This document shows positions 30,099-41,095 of a stretch of 64,000 nucleotides of DNA, piece by piece. This stretch comes from Saccharomycopsis malanga (taxonomy: Eukaryota; Ascomycota; Saccharomycetes; Ascoideales; Saccharomycopsidaceae): contig CP025326.1 in NCBI GenBank assembly GCA_004014935.1, positions 1,240,001 to 1,304,000 on the forward strand, read 5' to 3'. The position numbers and the translations under genes are program-made. How positions within the stretch are numbered: position 1 is the first letter of the stretch; each line of letters begins with the position of its first letter. The notes beneath the pieces are model-generated. The model had not been told where the DNA came from. It worked only from the letters and a program-made list of their open reading frames with translations, and ran no database searches.

Positions 30099-31022
30099 TA
30101 GGAGTACGAGTAGCAAAAATTGTGATACGGAAACACTGATTATAACTCTTCTTTTCATTTGGGTTTTGTAAGCTATTTTTTGAGCACATTTGGATGCTTA
30201 CAATTCAGTCTACATTCCTCTTGTTGACTTCCGCAGTTTTCAAATCTTGATTTGGCATGCAATAAGCATTCTTTAAACTAACTGTCATGATTAAATCAAA
30301 ATGAGTTAAAAAGAATTTGATTTGGTTGACATGCTGAAAATATGCTGAAATATGCTGAAATTTTTATAGACGCTCAAGTATGCACTAATACGGGATACAA
30401 CTGTAATCTTTAAAGACAAAACTGTAAGCAGTAGATAGTTTTCTCATCATTAATTTGTAGAAAAAAATTTACTCAAGTTCTTTTTTAAAAAATATAGAAA
30501 CCAACAATTACCTTACATTTTACACCTTGCGTAGATGCGCTACGCTAAAAAGCATTCGTAAGGCCTTTTTAATAATTTAATATATTCAAGTCAAACAATC
30601 GAAAAAAGTTCTCGAAATTCCACCAACAGAAAATAGCCCGAAATAGAATTTGTTGTTGTTCTTTGTATATCTGGCATACTGTTACCACAGTTATCAGGAT
30701 AGATCTCGTCAGGTATTAATTAAAAAAGATTCCTGTAACTTTGTAGCAACTTGGTGATAATTGAAATTGGAAGAATAGGAAAATATGTCCGTGAGGTATG
30801 TGGAACAGTGTAAAGCTTAATTCGCAATATTAATATCAAAAATAATAAATAAATCATGATACACATTCACGTTAGTTGATATTCTTGATACAAGTATGTA
30901 TTTTACTACAAGACTAAGTAATACTGGTGTAGCCAGGATGTAGAACTACTAACAAATACCACCTTCCTGAAATGTAATTGACTCTATCTATAAAATGGTG
31001 CATGCTAAAATTTGAGGTCAAG
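30099..31022. other. Convergent intergenic region
   Basis: This is AT-rich sequence between the 3' ends of the Ca3427-like gene and CDC45. It contains a small imperfect tandem repeat (ATGCTGAAA, three times, 30331-30361). No gene is seen. Confidence 0.6.
30331..30361. repeat. Short tandem repeat, three units of ATGCTGAAAT
   Basis: Three 10-11-bp units stand head to tail in the convergent region. They have no recognisable function. Confidence 0.8.
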
Positions 31023-33107
31023 TCATACTAGACCACAGAGGGTCAATTTCTCAAGAAAAGGTGAGAGATCATCCTTTCTGATTTCAATCACGGAGCTTTC
31101 AAAATTATCAATTCTGACTTTAGCTCCTGTAGTGTTGGCGACCTGTTGGAACGCTGTACTAAATGTGTTTAGTAGTACCTTATCTATTCCATTCAAGGTC
31201 TCTTCTTCATCGTCGGCATTATCATCGTTCTTGTTTCTCTTCGTTTTTTTACGCTTCCGGCGGTCTTTGCCAGTAGGATCATCGACTGTGCTTCTTGGAT
31301 AAAGCGGTGCCAATCCTACAACTAAATAAGTGTCTGTCTCAAGATCAAGTGCAGCTAAAACCAACGGTAGTAACGGTTGATAATCAATTTCAGCCAAACT
31401 TTCCAAAACCCAATTTCCCAATCGGGTAAGATTTAAAGGATTTCTATAAAAATTTAAATTAGGAATAGATTCGTCTTTAAGGACTATTAAACGGAACACC
31501 CTGAGATTCTTAATGAGCTTTTTCTCCATGATCATTACGCCAGTTTTGAAAACAATTTGTTGGTATTCTTTAGCGATATCCAACCCTTTGTTGATAAGAT
31601 CTATGCCATCTACTTTTTTATTAGTGCTTTTTTTTAGTGTAATTCTTTCTGTAGATAAAGCATCCCAGGCAGACCAGAAATTGCTGACCCACTTTTTTTC
31701 CTTCTCTACAAGTTTGCCAGTGATTTCCTCTTGTTCGTTTTCATGAATCAAGTTGTCAGCCCTGTCTTCGTCTTCGTGGTTTTCTTTATCTTCTTCTGTC
31801 ACAGCTAGACCTGCTACGTCGTCCTCGTTATGTTGCAACAAGGCAACTAGTGACTCGACATATTCACTAGCAGATATCGATCCCTTATAGCCATAATGCC
31901 TAACGAACCCTTCACGTACCAAGTCCTCCAAATCATAAAGACCAAGATACTTTTTGAAGATCTGGTTTAGTTTTCGCTTGATTTCAATATCCATATAAAG
32001 CCAATTCTGGTTGGCAATTTGTAGACTTATGCCCATCTTGGCAAACATTTTGTTGAGTTTCTTTCGGCCCTCCTCTTGCCAAAGAAGAAGTTTGGAATTC
32101 ACATAGTTAGAATATAGAAAGCTGTTGTATAAAGACCAATGACGTAGTAGAAATAAATAGTAGTCCTTGTCAATTGCTATATACGAAACGTCTCCATTCT
32201 GACGCCTTTGTCCAGTGCTAGAATTCAGACTCATTCTTGTCACTTCGTCTCGAAATATAGGGTACAATTTTTTGTATACCTGGGGGTAGTTATAGCTGAG
32301 TGAAGTGGTTCCTACTATAGATAGCCATAATGTATCAACAGTAGCTTCGTTGTCTTTAAGCGAAGATAGAAGAGAGTATATCTGCGCTGTAACCGAAGTT
32401 GTTATTGTAGCACCTTGTGCATAATATTTCTCTAACGACTCTTCACAATCTGCAATTATCTCATCTTTTTTACGTTTCCTGCTATCCACATGAACTTCAA
32501 AATCACTATCTTGATCAATTTCGTCTTTCTCACTGTCGTCTTGATCAATTTCGTCTTTTTCACTTTCGTCTTGCTTTTCTTGTTCTACACCATCTTCCTC
32601 TACCACTTCTGCTTGCTGTTCCATAGCTAGAAGCTTCAAATATGATTCCTTTTCTATCTTTAAATCCTCATCCACATGTCCATCATCTAAACAACAGACC
32701 ATGTCGGATCCAAACACGTTATCTAAATTCCAAGGACGATGGCCATCAATGACATATATTCTTCTTTTGAAATGCATTTTTCCTTCCTCACGCTCTAAGA
32801 ACTCCTCTGGTTCAATGCCGAAAAACGTCTCTACATCTACCATTGCCCCACATCCAACTAGTAAAATGTTCGTAATGTCCTCATCAAGCTTCTCATAGTG
32901 ACTTTTCAAATCAGAATACCCAACAACCGGAATCAACTGATACGGAATCAACTGGCTTTTGAATAGCATTGACAAGATCTTTGCGCCACATAGTGCATCT
33001 ATACTCAAACAGGAAGCATAGATCACCAACTTACACGTAGAATGCGATAACGAGGTGGTCTTGATGCTCTTGAACGCCGTAGCGAACTGGTTCGGGTTTA
33101 AATACAT
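31023..33107 (-). CDS. CDC45: Replication initiation factor Cdc45
   Basis: The 694-residue protein matches Cdc45, which joins Mcm2-7 and GINS to form the CMG replicative helicase. The RecJ/DHH-like N-terminal part reads MYLNPNQFATAFKSIK ... LVIYASCLSIDALCGAKILS, then LLVGCGAMVDVE and the RRIYVIDGHRPWNLDN segment. A highly acidic linker (about residues 150-200) and the C-terminal domain (FRLIVLKDESIPNLNFYRNP, GLAPLYPRSTVDDPTGKDR) follow. Yeast Cdc45 (650 residues) starts MYYGISQFSEAYNK, which fixes the start at the ATG at 33105-33107. The frame seven codons upstream has only a GTG. Two MluI cell-cycle boxes lie in the shared upstream region. Confidence 0.95.
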   Translation of the reverse strand: MYLNPNQFATAFKSIKTTSLSHSTCKLVIYASCLSIDALCGAKILSMLFKSQLIPYQLIPVVGYSDLKSHYEKLDEDITNILLVGCGAMVDVETFFGIEPEEFLEREEGKMHFKRRIYVIDGHRPWNLDNVFGSDMVCCLDDGHVDEDLKIEKESYLKLLAMEQQAEVVEEDGVEQEKQDESEKDEIDQDDSEKDEIDQDSDFEVHVDSRKRKKDEIIADCEESLEKYYAQGATITTSVTAQIYSLLSSLKDNEATVDTLWLSIVGTTSLSYNYPQVYKKLYPIFRDEVTRMSLNSSTGQRRQNGDVSYIAIDKDYYLFLLRHWSLYNSFLYSNYVNSKLLLWQEEGRKKLNKMFAKMGISLQIANQNWLYMDIEIKRKLNQIFKKYLGLYDLEDLVREGFVRHYGYKGSISASEYVESLVALLQHNEDDVAGLAVTEEDKENHEDEDRADNLIHENEQEEITGKLVEKEKKWVSNFWSAWDALSTERITLKKSTNKKVDGIDLINKGLDIAKEYQQIVFKTGVMIMEKKLIKNLRVFRLIVLKDESIPNLNFYRNPLNLTRLGNWVLESLAEIDYQPLLPLVLAALDLETDTYLVVGLAPLYPRSTVDDPTGKDRRKRKKTKRNKNDDNADDEEETLNGIDKVLLNTFSTAFQQVANTTGAKVRIDNFESSVIEIRKDDLSPFLEKLTLCGLV

Positions 33108-33419
33108 ATTTTTGTCCCACCTTAACACACCCGTATGTCACCAACCTTCCAAAACCTATCACTAATGTTTCTTATCAATACTCACACACCACCAAATACC
33201 GCCTAGTATCACTCAATAATACCCTTCACGACGCGTATATTAGTATAAAATATTTTTTTCAACTCCTTCTACGCGTCAGTCCGGGATGATGGCGTCTGGG
33301 CACGTGATTCCGGGGGAAACCAACGGACCTGACAAATTTCAACATTGAAAGTAGTATATAGTGGCGCTTAACTGTGACGGATGTTTACGATCCATGACGA
33401 AGCCATCATTAATGGAACG
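33108..33419. promoter_or_regulatory. Bidirectional CDC45/LCL2 promoter with two MCB elements and a CACGTG box
   Basis: ACGCGT occurs at 33231-33236 and 33271-33276, that is 124 and 164 bp upstream of the CDC45 start. These are MluI cell-cycle boxes bound by MBF in yeast G1/S, and CDC45 is a known G1/S gene. A CACGTG box at 33301-33306 lies 114 bp upstream of LCL2. A TATAAAATA run lies near 33245. Confidence 0.75.
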
Positions 33420-33867
33420 ATGAGAACACAAATAATAGGTAGTAGCACCGCTATTGTTTTTTTTCTCTTTTTTCTGTCGGTGCACGGTTTTTTCAACTTC
33501 TTTCATCAGGAGCAGAGACCACAGGAGGTTCCTTATGAACAACAGGTGTTGAATTGTAAGTAACTGATTCACTTTTCAGTCTATGGACAGGAAACTAACG
33601 ATTATAGCCGACTGTCAGGAATATGTATGTCCTGCAACTAAACAATGTGTGAAAAAACCTGTTGATTGTGATTGTCCATTTCCTTCAAGTCAGTTGAAGT
33701 GTGTCTTGCCTAACAAAAAGAATTATGTATGCATCTCGAAACCAGCTATAGTTGATAACGATAAATTACAGGCGGTGTACGACAATCCAGAAAAAGGACC
33801 AAAGGCTCGCAATTCTGGCGTCAGGGACTGCGGTTGGGTGATTGACGCCTGGAATGGCAAGGTGTGA
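33420..33867 (+). CDS. LCL2: Secreted Lcl2-like protein (long chronological lifespan), one intron
   Basis: Exon 1 is 33420-33555 and exon 2 is 33608-33867. The 52-bp intron has donor GTAAGT, a branch-like AACTAAC at 33593-33599 and acceptor TATAG. Joining them gives 131 residues with an N-terminal signal sequence (IVFFLFFLSVHG), then FFNFFHQEQ, EVPYEQQVLNSDCQEYVCP and a Cys-rich core (KKPVDCDCPFPSSQ, CVLPNKKNYVCISKP). Yeast and Candida Lcl2 share the EVPYEQQVLNSDC and CPCPFPSSQ blocks, which confirms the splice. Lcl2 is implicated in cell wall and ER-associated processes, with an unclear molecular role. The C-terminal third after CISKP is not recognised. Confidence 0.88.
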
Positions 33868-34383
33868 TATCTGCTACATCTTTTAATTACTTATGATGTA
33901 TTTTAATAGTGTATTGATTGCGCTGTGGGGCTTACAAGCTCTCATTTTATATCAGTTTATCGTATTATATAATACCAGTACGTACGGTTAGTATACAATC
34001 TGTTTATTTTGTTGATATCAACAGGCGTATTAGAGATCGCAGTGTAAGTGTAAGCCTTTACACACAGCTTACGGGGCAATTTTGCCCAAATATAGAAGCT
34101 TCAAGAAGAGAAACGCCGGACATAACAGCCAAGGAAATAATACTTTCTCTAATGGCTGCTTTACATTTCTGATAGTGAGAGCACTCGCTTCAACTACTAA
34201 TCAGAATATAAACAGCCCGCTAGATTTTCAAGTTAAACCAATGGGAAGTATATAAGGACATTATTTCTTTAAGGCTCCAATAAAGCTTTTTTAAAAAACA
34301 AAAAGATCTTAATAGAGCTATATTAGTATATCTTACTGATGTTTTCACTATCTACTGCTGCTAACTTATCGACAACACTCCAT

Positions 34384-34498
34384 TAATAATAATATGATAA
34401 TAGTATCTTATATTTCGAGCACAGTGAATATCATATTCGTATATACGCGCTGTGTCAAAGGGACTTGCTAAAACCTAGTGGGGAAATCTCAATCAAGG
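34384..34498 (-). mobile_element. 5'-truncated SINE-like copy (D)
   Basis: On the plus strand the copy runs from (AAT)n at 34384-34394 through TATATTTCGAGCACAGTG, GTATATACGCGCTGTGTC, AAAGGGACTTGCTAAAACC and TAGTGGGGAAATCTCAATCA. Each segment matches copy A in order. The tRNA head and body are missing. 5' truncation with retained tail is the usual product of LINE-dependent retrotransposition. Confidence 0.7.
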
Positions 34499-35620
34499 CT
34501 AGTATTCATTATACTATTTCAACACTCATTTTAAATGAGGAACAACTATAAGCCAGCTGTATAAATAAACATGATCTAAAAATTGTAGTTTATTGCTTCA
34601 ATTTTAATTTAGGCTTTCAACATTAAAACTTTCTAAATACAACTGACAGATCATTGTATTAAAAACTAAAGCTTACCTTATAATTTTTTGGCAAAGAAAC
34701 AGCCAAAGTTTATCGCAAATTTACAGTCAACATACAACTTCCATAAGACTGTAATAAAACAAATCAGACACTGGAACAGCGAAAAAACAAAAAACTAAAG
34801 TCAAATTAACATTAAATATAAAAGTTTCTTTAAAACGGACTTCCCTGAACAGAGGTATAAAGATTATTAATAATAAGCACATTACGCTTTAGCGAATCCC
34901 CCTAAAGTATTCAATATATACAGGAAGTCTCTCTGGAAGGTGAAAAACACGATTTTTAACAAATTATGTGTTATTTTATGTGTTATTTTCGACAAAATGA
35001 AACTTTTTCTTATTAAAATAATTTACGGAAGCCAAATCTTACAACAAAGTGCATGGTACAGAACTCTAGGGCTTGAAGAGTATCGAAATATATTTTTTGT
35101 ATGATTTTATTTGCTATTAAAGCTCTAGAATATGATTTAAAAGAATTATTCTTTTAGAAAAATTGACAGTTTTCTGTTATATCGAATATTTATGCGCAAC
35201 TCTGAAATTGTTTATTATAAATAGTACCATAATATAGCAAAAAAGTTTAAAATGATATTGTATGTTTTTAAACCAAATTAGCCAGAATATCACTGATTTA
35301 ATTCAATAAAACGTTTACTGATTACTCCAAAACGTCAAGAGTGCGAATCGAGTCCCAAACCCCAAAGTAAGGAACGCCACAGTTATTTTCCACACTATTT
35401 TGCGTGGCGCATGGCCCAACCAACTTGGCCACTTAGCAGTAGTAAGGCATTGCATATAGGCATATTAAATGATATCTTTACTTTTCGAGAGTATGCTTTG
35501 GCAATTAAAACATCAATTCTTTGCTAATTGCATAAGCAAAAATAAAAGGGTTATGGGGTAGTCTGTGAGAGATGCTATGCCTTGGATTGAGCTACTCAAG
35601 TACCTTTTGTTTTAGATATC

Positions 35621-35758
35621 AGTACATATCAGTTTCATATATACGCGCTACGGGCTTGATAAAATCCAGTCATGTCCTGTTGATTATAATCGACTCACCC
35701 ATGAACATGTTAGGTCCTTGTTCTCCAAAAGCACTAGCCACTGAGCCGTGTGGTCCAG
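35621..35758 (-). mobile_element. Internally deleted SINE-like copy (E)
   Basis: Both ends are present: the tail (AGTACATATCAGTTTCATAT, TACGCGCTACGGGCTTGAT) and the head with the A box (GGCTCAGTGGCTAGTGC on the element strand, 35731-35747) starting CTGGACC. The middle, from the B box to the end of the body, is absent, so the element is about 140 bp instead of 340. The join contains one GATTATAATCA unit. Confidence 0.68.
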
Positions 35759-35806
35759 CGGCTACACTCCATTAATATACAAAATATTCTAACGATATGC
35801 ACCCAC

Positions 35807-37174
35807 TCAATCTCTGTTTCGGCTTGGTATCCATCTTCTATAAACAATCTCTGTAATCTTATAAAGCTCGAACAATTTTTCAAATACATCAGCGGAGTCC
35901 TTATTCCCAATATCCCTGATAACCTCCTGGAACTTGTCCTCTGGTGGGGTATCTACGTAGACAAAAATGAGGGTTTTTCGGACACCTCCAATGACTCTAT
36001 TCAAGCTCGAAAACTGGACAAAATCTTCATTTCTTATCAACTCGTCTTCATTTCCAGAATTACAATTCTCAACAATATGCAAACAATATTCTGCGTGGGA
36101 GAAGGGAGGACCCTTATCGTACAACAAATAATCAACTCCAAACTTTATACCAGACCGCACACACCATCCTTGTGATCTGTAATGATGATATACTACGTAA
36201 TGTAATATGAACTTATCATTTGCCTGGAGATTTTTCCAGAAGTTTGGCATGACTGTATCGTTCATTATTTCTGAACATTTTTGAAATAGGTTTATAGTAT
36301 TGAGCAACACTTTATCAGACTCATTAGCAACTTTGACAACTTTCAATGCAAACTTAAGAAAAAATACCTCCACTGGCATCAACTGTAGATATTCCAATTG
36401 TTGAAGTACCTGCTTCTTATCTCTTGATTCTATGAGCCATTCGTCCTCTTGACGAAGTTTCTGAGTTCCATCGCCATACAATGATACTTTATTGTTAACT
36501 CGAAAGGTCTGAAAATTCGAGTCTCGTAACGACACACTTTGTAATTCTTCCAATTTATTTTTCAACGCTTTCAAGTTTGTTTCATTGACTTGTTGTTCAC
36601 TTTTAGTCTTGACAGACCTCTGTTTTTCTATGACTTCGGAGAGTTGTTGCTCCAATTCCAACTGCTGTTTCTCGTGTGTTTCACGCAACTGCTTGAACTT
36701 TTTGCGTTCATCTCTTCTCAAAATAGTTATTTCTTCTGACGTCAAATCTTTCTCGCTGTAATGTTCCACAAGATGTAATCTTCTCTTAGTTCGTTCATGC
36801 CATGTTGGTTCACTTCGACTAAGAATCCCTTTGCCAAAAAAACCATTCCGCCAGAGTTTTAAGGCATCGCACTCAACATCTGGTCTGTCAGTAGCAATCT
36901 CAACCTTTAACACACCATAATCTGTCAAATTGACTTTTATTTTGTCATCTTCTTTAGTTTTATACTTGCTGCTTACAGCGATGGAACCAGCAACAATAAC
37001 TCCGGCAGTCTGGGAACAATATCGCATATACTCATACAAAAATAAGCCCCACGATAAAGGGTTGTGAGGAACTATATGAGGAGCTACGAAACTGGTGTCA
37101 TCCTTACATATAAGCTCCACTGGCAACGGATATTTGTATATAGAATGCAATTTTTTCTTACTGAATTTACTCAT
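35807..37174 (-). CDS. SEN2: tRNA-splicing endonuclease catalytic subunit Sen2
   Basis: The 455-residue protein has the Sen2 N-terminal region (SWGLFLYEYMRYCSQTAG, LWRNGFFGKGILSRSEPTW), a central charged coiled coil (about residues 140-215) and the C-terminal EndA-like nuclease domain (VEVFFLKFAL, HYVVYHHYRSQGWCVRSG, KFGVDYLLYDKGPPFSHAEY). The putative catalytic triad is Tyr352, His360 and Lys400 (GGVRKTLIF); the Tyr-His spacing of 8 equals that of yeast Sen2. It cuts the 5' splice site of intron-containing pre-tRNAs, with Sen34 cutting the 3' site, on the outer mitochondrial membrane in yeast. Confidence 0.94.
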   Translation of the reverse strand: MSKFSKKKLHSIYKYPLPVELICKDDTSFVAPHIVPHNPLSWGLFLYEYMRYCSQTAGVIVAGSIAVSSKYKTKEDDKIKVNLTDYGVLKVEIATDRPDVECDALKLWRNGFFGKGILSRSEPTWHERTKRRLHLVEHYSEKDLTSEEITILRRDERKKFKQLRETHEKQQLELEQQLSEVIEKQRSVKTKSEQQVNETNLKALKNKLEELQSVSLRDSNFQTFRVNNKVSLYGDGTQKLRQEDEWLIESRDKKQVLQQLEYLQLMPVEVFFLKFALKVVKVANESDKVLLNTINLFQKCSEIMNDTVMPNFWKNLQANDKFILHYVVYHHYRSQGWCVRSGIKFGVDYLLYDKGPPFSHAEYCLHIVENCNSGNEDELIRNEDFVQFSSLNRVIGGVRKTLIFVYVDTPPEDKFQEVIRDIGNKDSADVFEKLFELYKITEIVYRRWIPSRNRD

Positions 37175-40100
37175 CCTACCAATAATAATTGTTCATATTA
37201 TACACCCTATCCTTGTTAGTATCCTACACCTGGAATCATACTCTCAACCAGAAACATCATAGAAAAGTCAGCCGTGGAAACATACCTATAAATCTTCATC
37301 TTACCACCATTAAAGAGATCATTTAGTAACCATCGCTAAATCTTTTTCTTTTCATACTTGAATTGCGGTTACGTGCATTGGCGCATTATGAGCTAATATC
37401 TATGTCGTCAATACTAACCATTTAGAAACATATACAGACTACAAAGCAGAGTTTAACGAAGTAGCAACTTTCGGATATACTGTGAAAACATGCCTGCTTG
37501 CCTCTACTAGATGGTCAATATTGCAAGCAAATGCCTATATAGTAGTGCCTATAGCATTCTGCACACTCCATGCACTAATAGTTTTGATTTTTCATTCAGC
37601 AATTCATTGATGAACACTGTAAGATGTGGTATTGTTTCTTAGTTGAGTTTGTTTCAAATACTAATCTTACGCAAGTTTGTCTCAAAGCCCAGTAACAAGA
37701 ATTAAGAATAGGACTGCCAAGAGATAATAAAAAATAATCTTAATCAGCTCAGAGATCGTGTTTATTGTTGTGACAATAGCATGCAATTTTTTTCAAAAAT
37801 GTAGTTGTCCATCTTTGTTAGATTGTAATTGTTATTTTAAGCTTTGGCAGATCTGCGCAAGTTTTACTATATGGCGTAAAAAGCAACTGGAGTGCCGACC
37901 TCTATTTCCCAGGAGCCGAGTACCACACCTAACGTTCTTTTTCGATTATGAATCCATTTTTCGTGAGATTGTCCAGACCTTACGATTTTTTTATTTTTTT
38001 TTTTACCTAGTTGTTCTCACTTGATCATTTTTTACAGTATAAACTAAATACTTTAGTACGCCTGTGTGCCTGTATCAGAGACTAACATAACCCCTGCACA
38101 CATCCGTTTTTAAACGGCGCAAGAGTAGCCAATGCTGTAAATGCTATTAGTGTGTGGTTTATTCCCATATAATTATTGTTTGATTCGTTTTTCTGACTCG
38201 TTACTCGTTCCGTGCCGCTGATCATAGTAGCCAATTGCGGTAGTTCCCCTTTCGCAATTTTTTTGGGGGAATTCAACCGTCGTTACCCCTTTCCAATAAG
38301 ATTTCCGCCGGTGCACGCGTGCTTGCATTGCGCTCGGAGAAAAAAATCCAAATTTTAGGGGGAAATTAAAATCAAGTTCCCCCTGGAACAAATCCGCTTC
38401 GGAAAAATTCGCGGTGGCCGATAAACATTTTGTTCTTTAACTTTCACCTCTCAATACTCCCATAACCCAAGTTCCAAGCTCGCTTCTAGTACAGCCGCGC
38501 CAATACGAGTACAAGCATTAGCACCATCGCCCACCGCGGGATCCCCCGGCAGACTCGGGTGGTAATATACATGCCCTTATAAATGTGGAGTGACCTTCTG
38601 GAGATGTATCGGGGATCTGCTATCTTCTGTACGTGCTGTGTTAGTTGCTCTGCAGTCTCCTGTGACCACCCAGATTGAGATTTTGGTTAATGCATAAAGA
38701 CGCGTGTGGCTGCTGGTATTGCATATACATGCATCATTCAGCATGTGGTTTATAAACATTTGTCTTAAGATGTATATGGGTCTACAATATGAATTGTTTT
38801 TTAGGATACTGGCTAGATTTGGTGGGGTATTGGTTGCAATGCCATTTTGAGACTTTTCAGCAAGTGAAATATGTAGCCTGATCCTTGTATTTGAAATGTT
38901 TTAGTTTAGTTAGATTCAAAAGAACCTGGTAAAATGAATGAACAATTTTTAATCGACTTTGAAGCTTTAGGAATATTTTCCAGTTTTTTTTAGCATCTTT
39001 ACAATGTGTTTTCGTAAATGTGCCCGTTGAAAATTACGGTGTCAAGCGAGCAGAGGCTAACAACCTCTCAGTATGCATGCCCTCTTACCTTAACAGTATT
39101 ATTTTTGTCAAGTTGAACATGCTTTCTTCTTTTTCTGTATTTAATAAAACTGTATTGAAGGTAATTTTTTTGTTATTCGTACTGGAAAAATTTTTCAGCT
39201 GTTTTATCGTCTCAATTGCTTTGTTTTCACAAATGTTTAGTTCTCATAATTGTTCAACCAATAGAATTTTTTTCCGATAACTGATTACCCATAAATGTTT
39301 CTTTTGTTATTTTCTGTTGAATTGTAGCTGCAAAGCAGCTTATCCAGCTGACACTTTAAATATAAAAACACTGATAAAAATCTATTTATGGCTAGATTTT
39401 CAACTTGGATCGCTATATTGAAACCGCAGGTAAAAAGCTTAGGATCTCTTTTTTCTGGAATATTTAACTACCATCTTCACTGCCCCTGTAAATTTTTATC
39501 AAACTAATGTCCAGCTTTGAATTGTGATTTCGAATTCCATTATGGGAAGATGCAAGATTTAACCTCGCTTACAAAGCAGGCTTAGCCAAACAAAGTTTAC
39601 AGCACATAATGAATAATCTTGGTCAACATTTGGACGACAGGTAATCAGCATCAAACGCCGTATTTGTCTTGTTAACAATTCATGAGGATAATTCTAGTAT
39701 TCTGAAATTCAAGAAAAACTTCAAGTCTTGAAAAACAATTTCTGTTGTTACTGTTAGCTTTGGAAATTTGCAATACGACGATGAAGATGAAACGGTCTGC
39801 AATGCCAACATAATTTAACATGACCCACATAAAAAAACGAATTGGGGAAACAATAAGACCAACAATATTACCTTGCTGCTAAAAAGAGTATTGGGAGCCA
39901 GCCTGTCAGAGATATAAGTAGCTGTCTGCAGGATGATGCCAAAGGAAGGTGACATCACCGCAGTGTATTGTAGTTTGCCTACTTAGTACCAAGAACTCGA
40001 GAAGTTTTCGGGGTGAAAAGCTTAGCGTGAGAAGGTCTCGGCAAATAAGTTACAAATTTACAAACCATTCAATCAATTACAATTGAACAATAATCTTACA

Positions 40101-41095
40101 AACTGGATTGATGAGAATAGAATTACGATATTTAAAAAATTAGACTCAAAACAAGTAAATCTTCAGTTAATAGGAATGCTCCTAGATCCTAATGAATTAA
40201 TTAGACTAATCAATCATGCTATCTTTCAAATAAATCTCAGGCTGGATTTAATGCAGAGCTTCTTAATTAGAAATTTACGGATCGGCTTCTTATTTGAAGC
40301 GTTCCAGTTAGCGGGTCATCTAATAGAAGCGTGTCTTTTAACTTGTAAAACGTCTCCTGAGAATGCTATAGCAAACAATTGATTGCGTACCAATCGTTAA
40401 CGATTGGACCTAAGGCTTCCGCTGGGATAGGAGCAAAATATGCATGGTCCATGATATCAGACTTTTTGATGCATGACTTTACAGGCTCTTATTATCATAT
40501 TTCTACACCAATATCTTTCAATGTGTATTGTATCATACACCATGTTACATGTACACTGTAGAAACACATTTAGGGAAAGAAACGTTCATTTGTTGAAAGC
40601 TCAAGAAGGAATCTACACAAATAATGATGTAAAGCAATAGTAATGCGAATTATGTACGAAATTTACAAATGCTTCTCCATAAAACTAATCTAATATTTTA
40701 TTAACACAAGAAATGAAAACCCCCTACTATATTTTTCTAGCCCTGCTTATTAGCCGGAAATGTTCGTGCAAGCCAATGATCCTCATTTATGAGAGTCGAG
40801 AAGTAAATGATTAATAGTAATAATAAGCTGAAAGACACTATGTGATTGTCTTTTCCAAAAAGAGAAAGATATTCATCTAACTCCAAGAGTTACAGAATTG
40901 AAGAGATTTCTGCACATAACTACCTTTTTCACCGTAATATAAACAATTGAAAGATTCCAGAATAATAATAACAAAAAAAAAACTAATAAAGGTTGAATGT
41001 CCATGCAAAACGATTTTAATCAACCGTAAACACAACTTGCTAAAGCAAATGGTAAAAATAATGTAAACAACAAAAAAAAAGTAGTAGCAAAATAT
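37175..41095. other. 3.9-kb intergenic region with an orphan promoter-like block
   Basis: The region lies between the SEN2 start and the 3' end of the zinc-finger gene. At 38230-38385 it has four AGGGG/CCCCT elements and two CCAAT boxes, and a GC-rich stretch at 38500-38560. Two ACGCGT sites are at 38315-38320 and 38700-38705. No ATG-initiated ORF of significant size follows on the plus strand. An open stretch at 40083-40382 (99 codons, first codon TTG) reads like protein but has no ATG. A non-coding RNA or a decayed gene is possible. Confidence 0.5.
38246..38384. promoter_or_regulatory. Cluster of four stress-response elements (AGGGG/CCCCT)
   Basis: CCCCT at 38246-38250, 38286-38290 and 38380-38384, and AGGGG at 38357-38361, match the STRE bound by Msn2/4-type factors. 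CCAAT boxes at 38231-38235 and 38293-38297 accompany them. The nearest gene start is SEN2, about 1.1 kb away. Confidence 0.45.

Larger units (their letters stand above)
33868..35806. other. Convergent intergenic region with two SINE-like copies
   Basis: The 3' ends of LCL2 and SEN2 face each other across 1.9 kb. Two partial SINE-like copies lie here (34384-34498 and 35621-35758), both on the minus strand. The rest is AT-rich, including a short direct duplication of TGTGTTATTTTA near 34966. No gene is seen. Confidence 0.65.

Noticed and set aside
35335-35440. A tRNA-like sequence on the minus strand (TGGCCAAGTTGGTT and CTCGATTCG)
   Set aside because: The T-arm does not pair, the acceptor ends do not match, and the B box is poor. 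At best it is a decayed relic.
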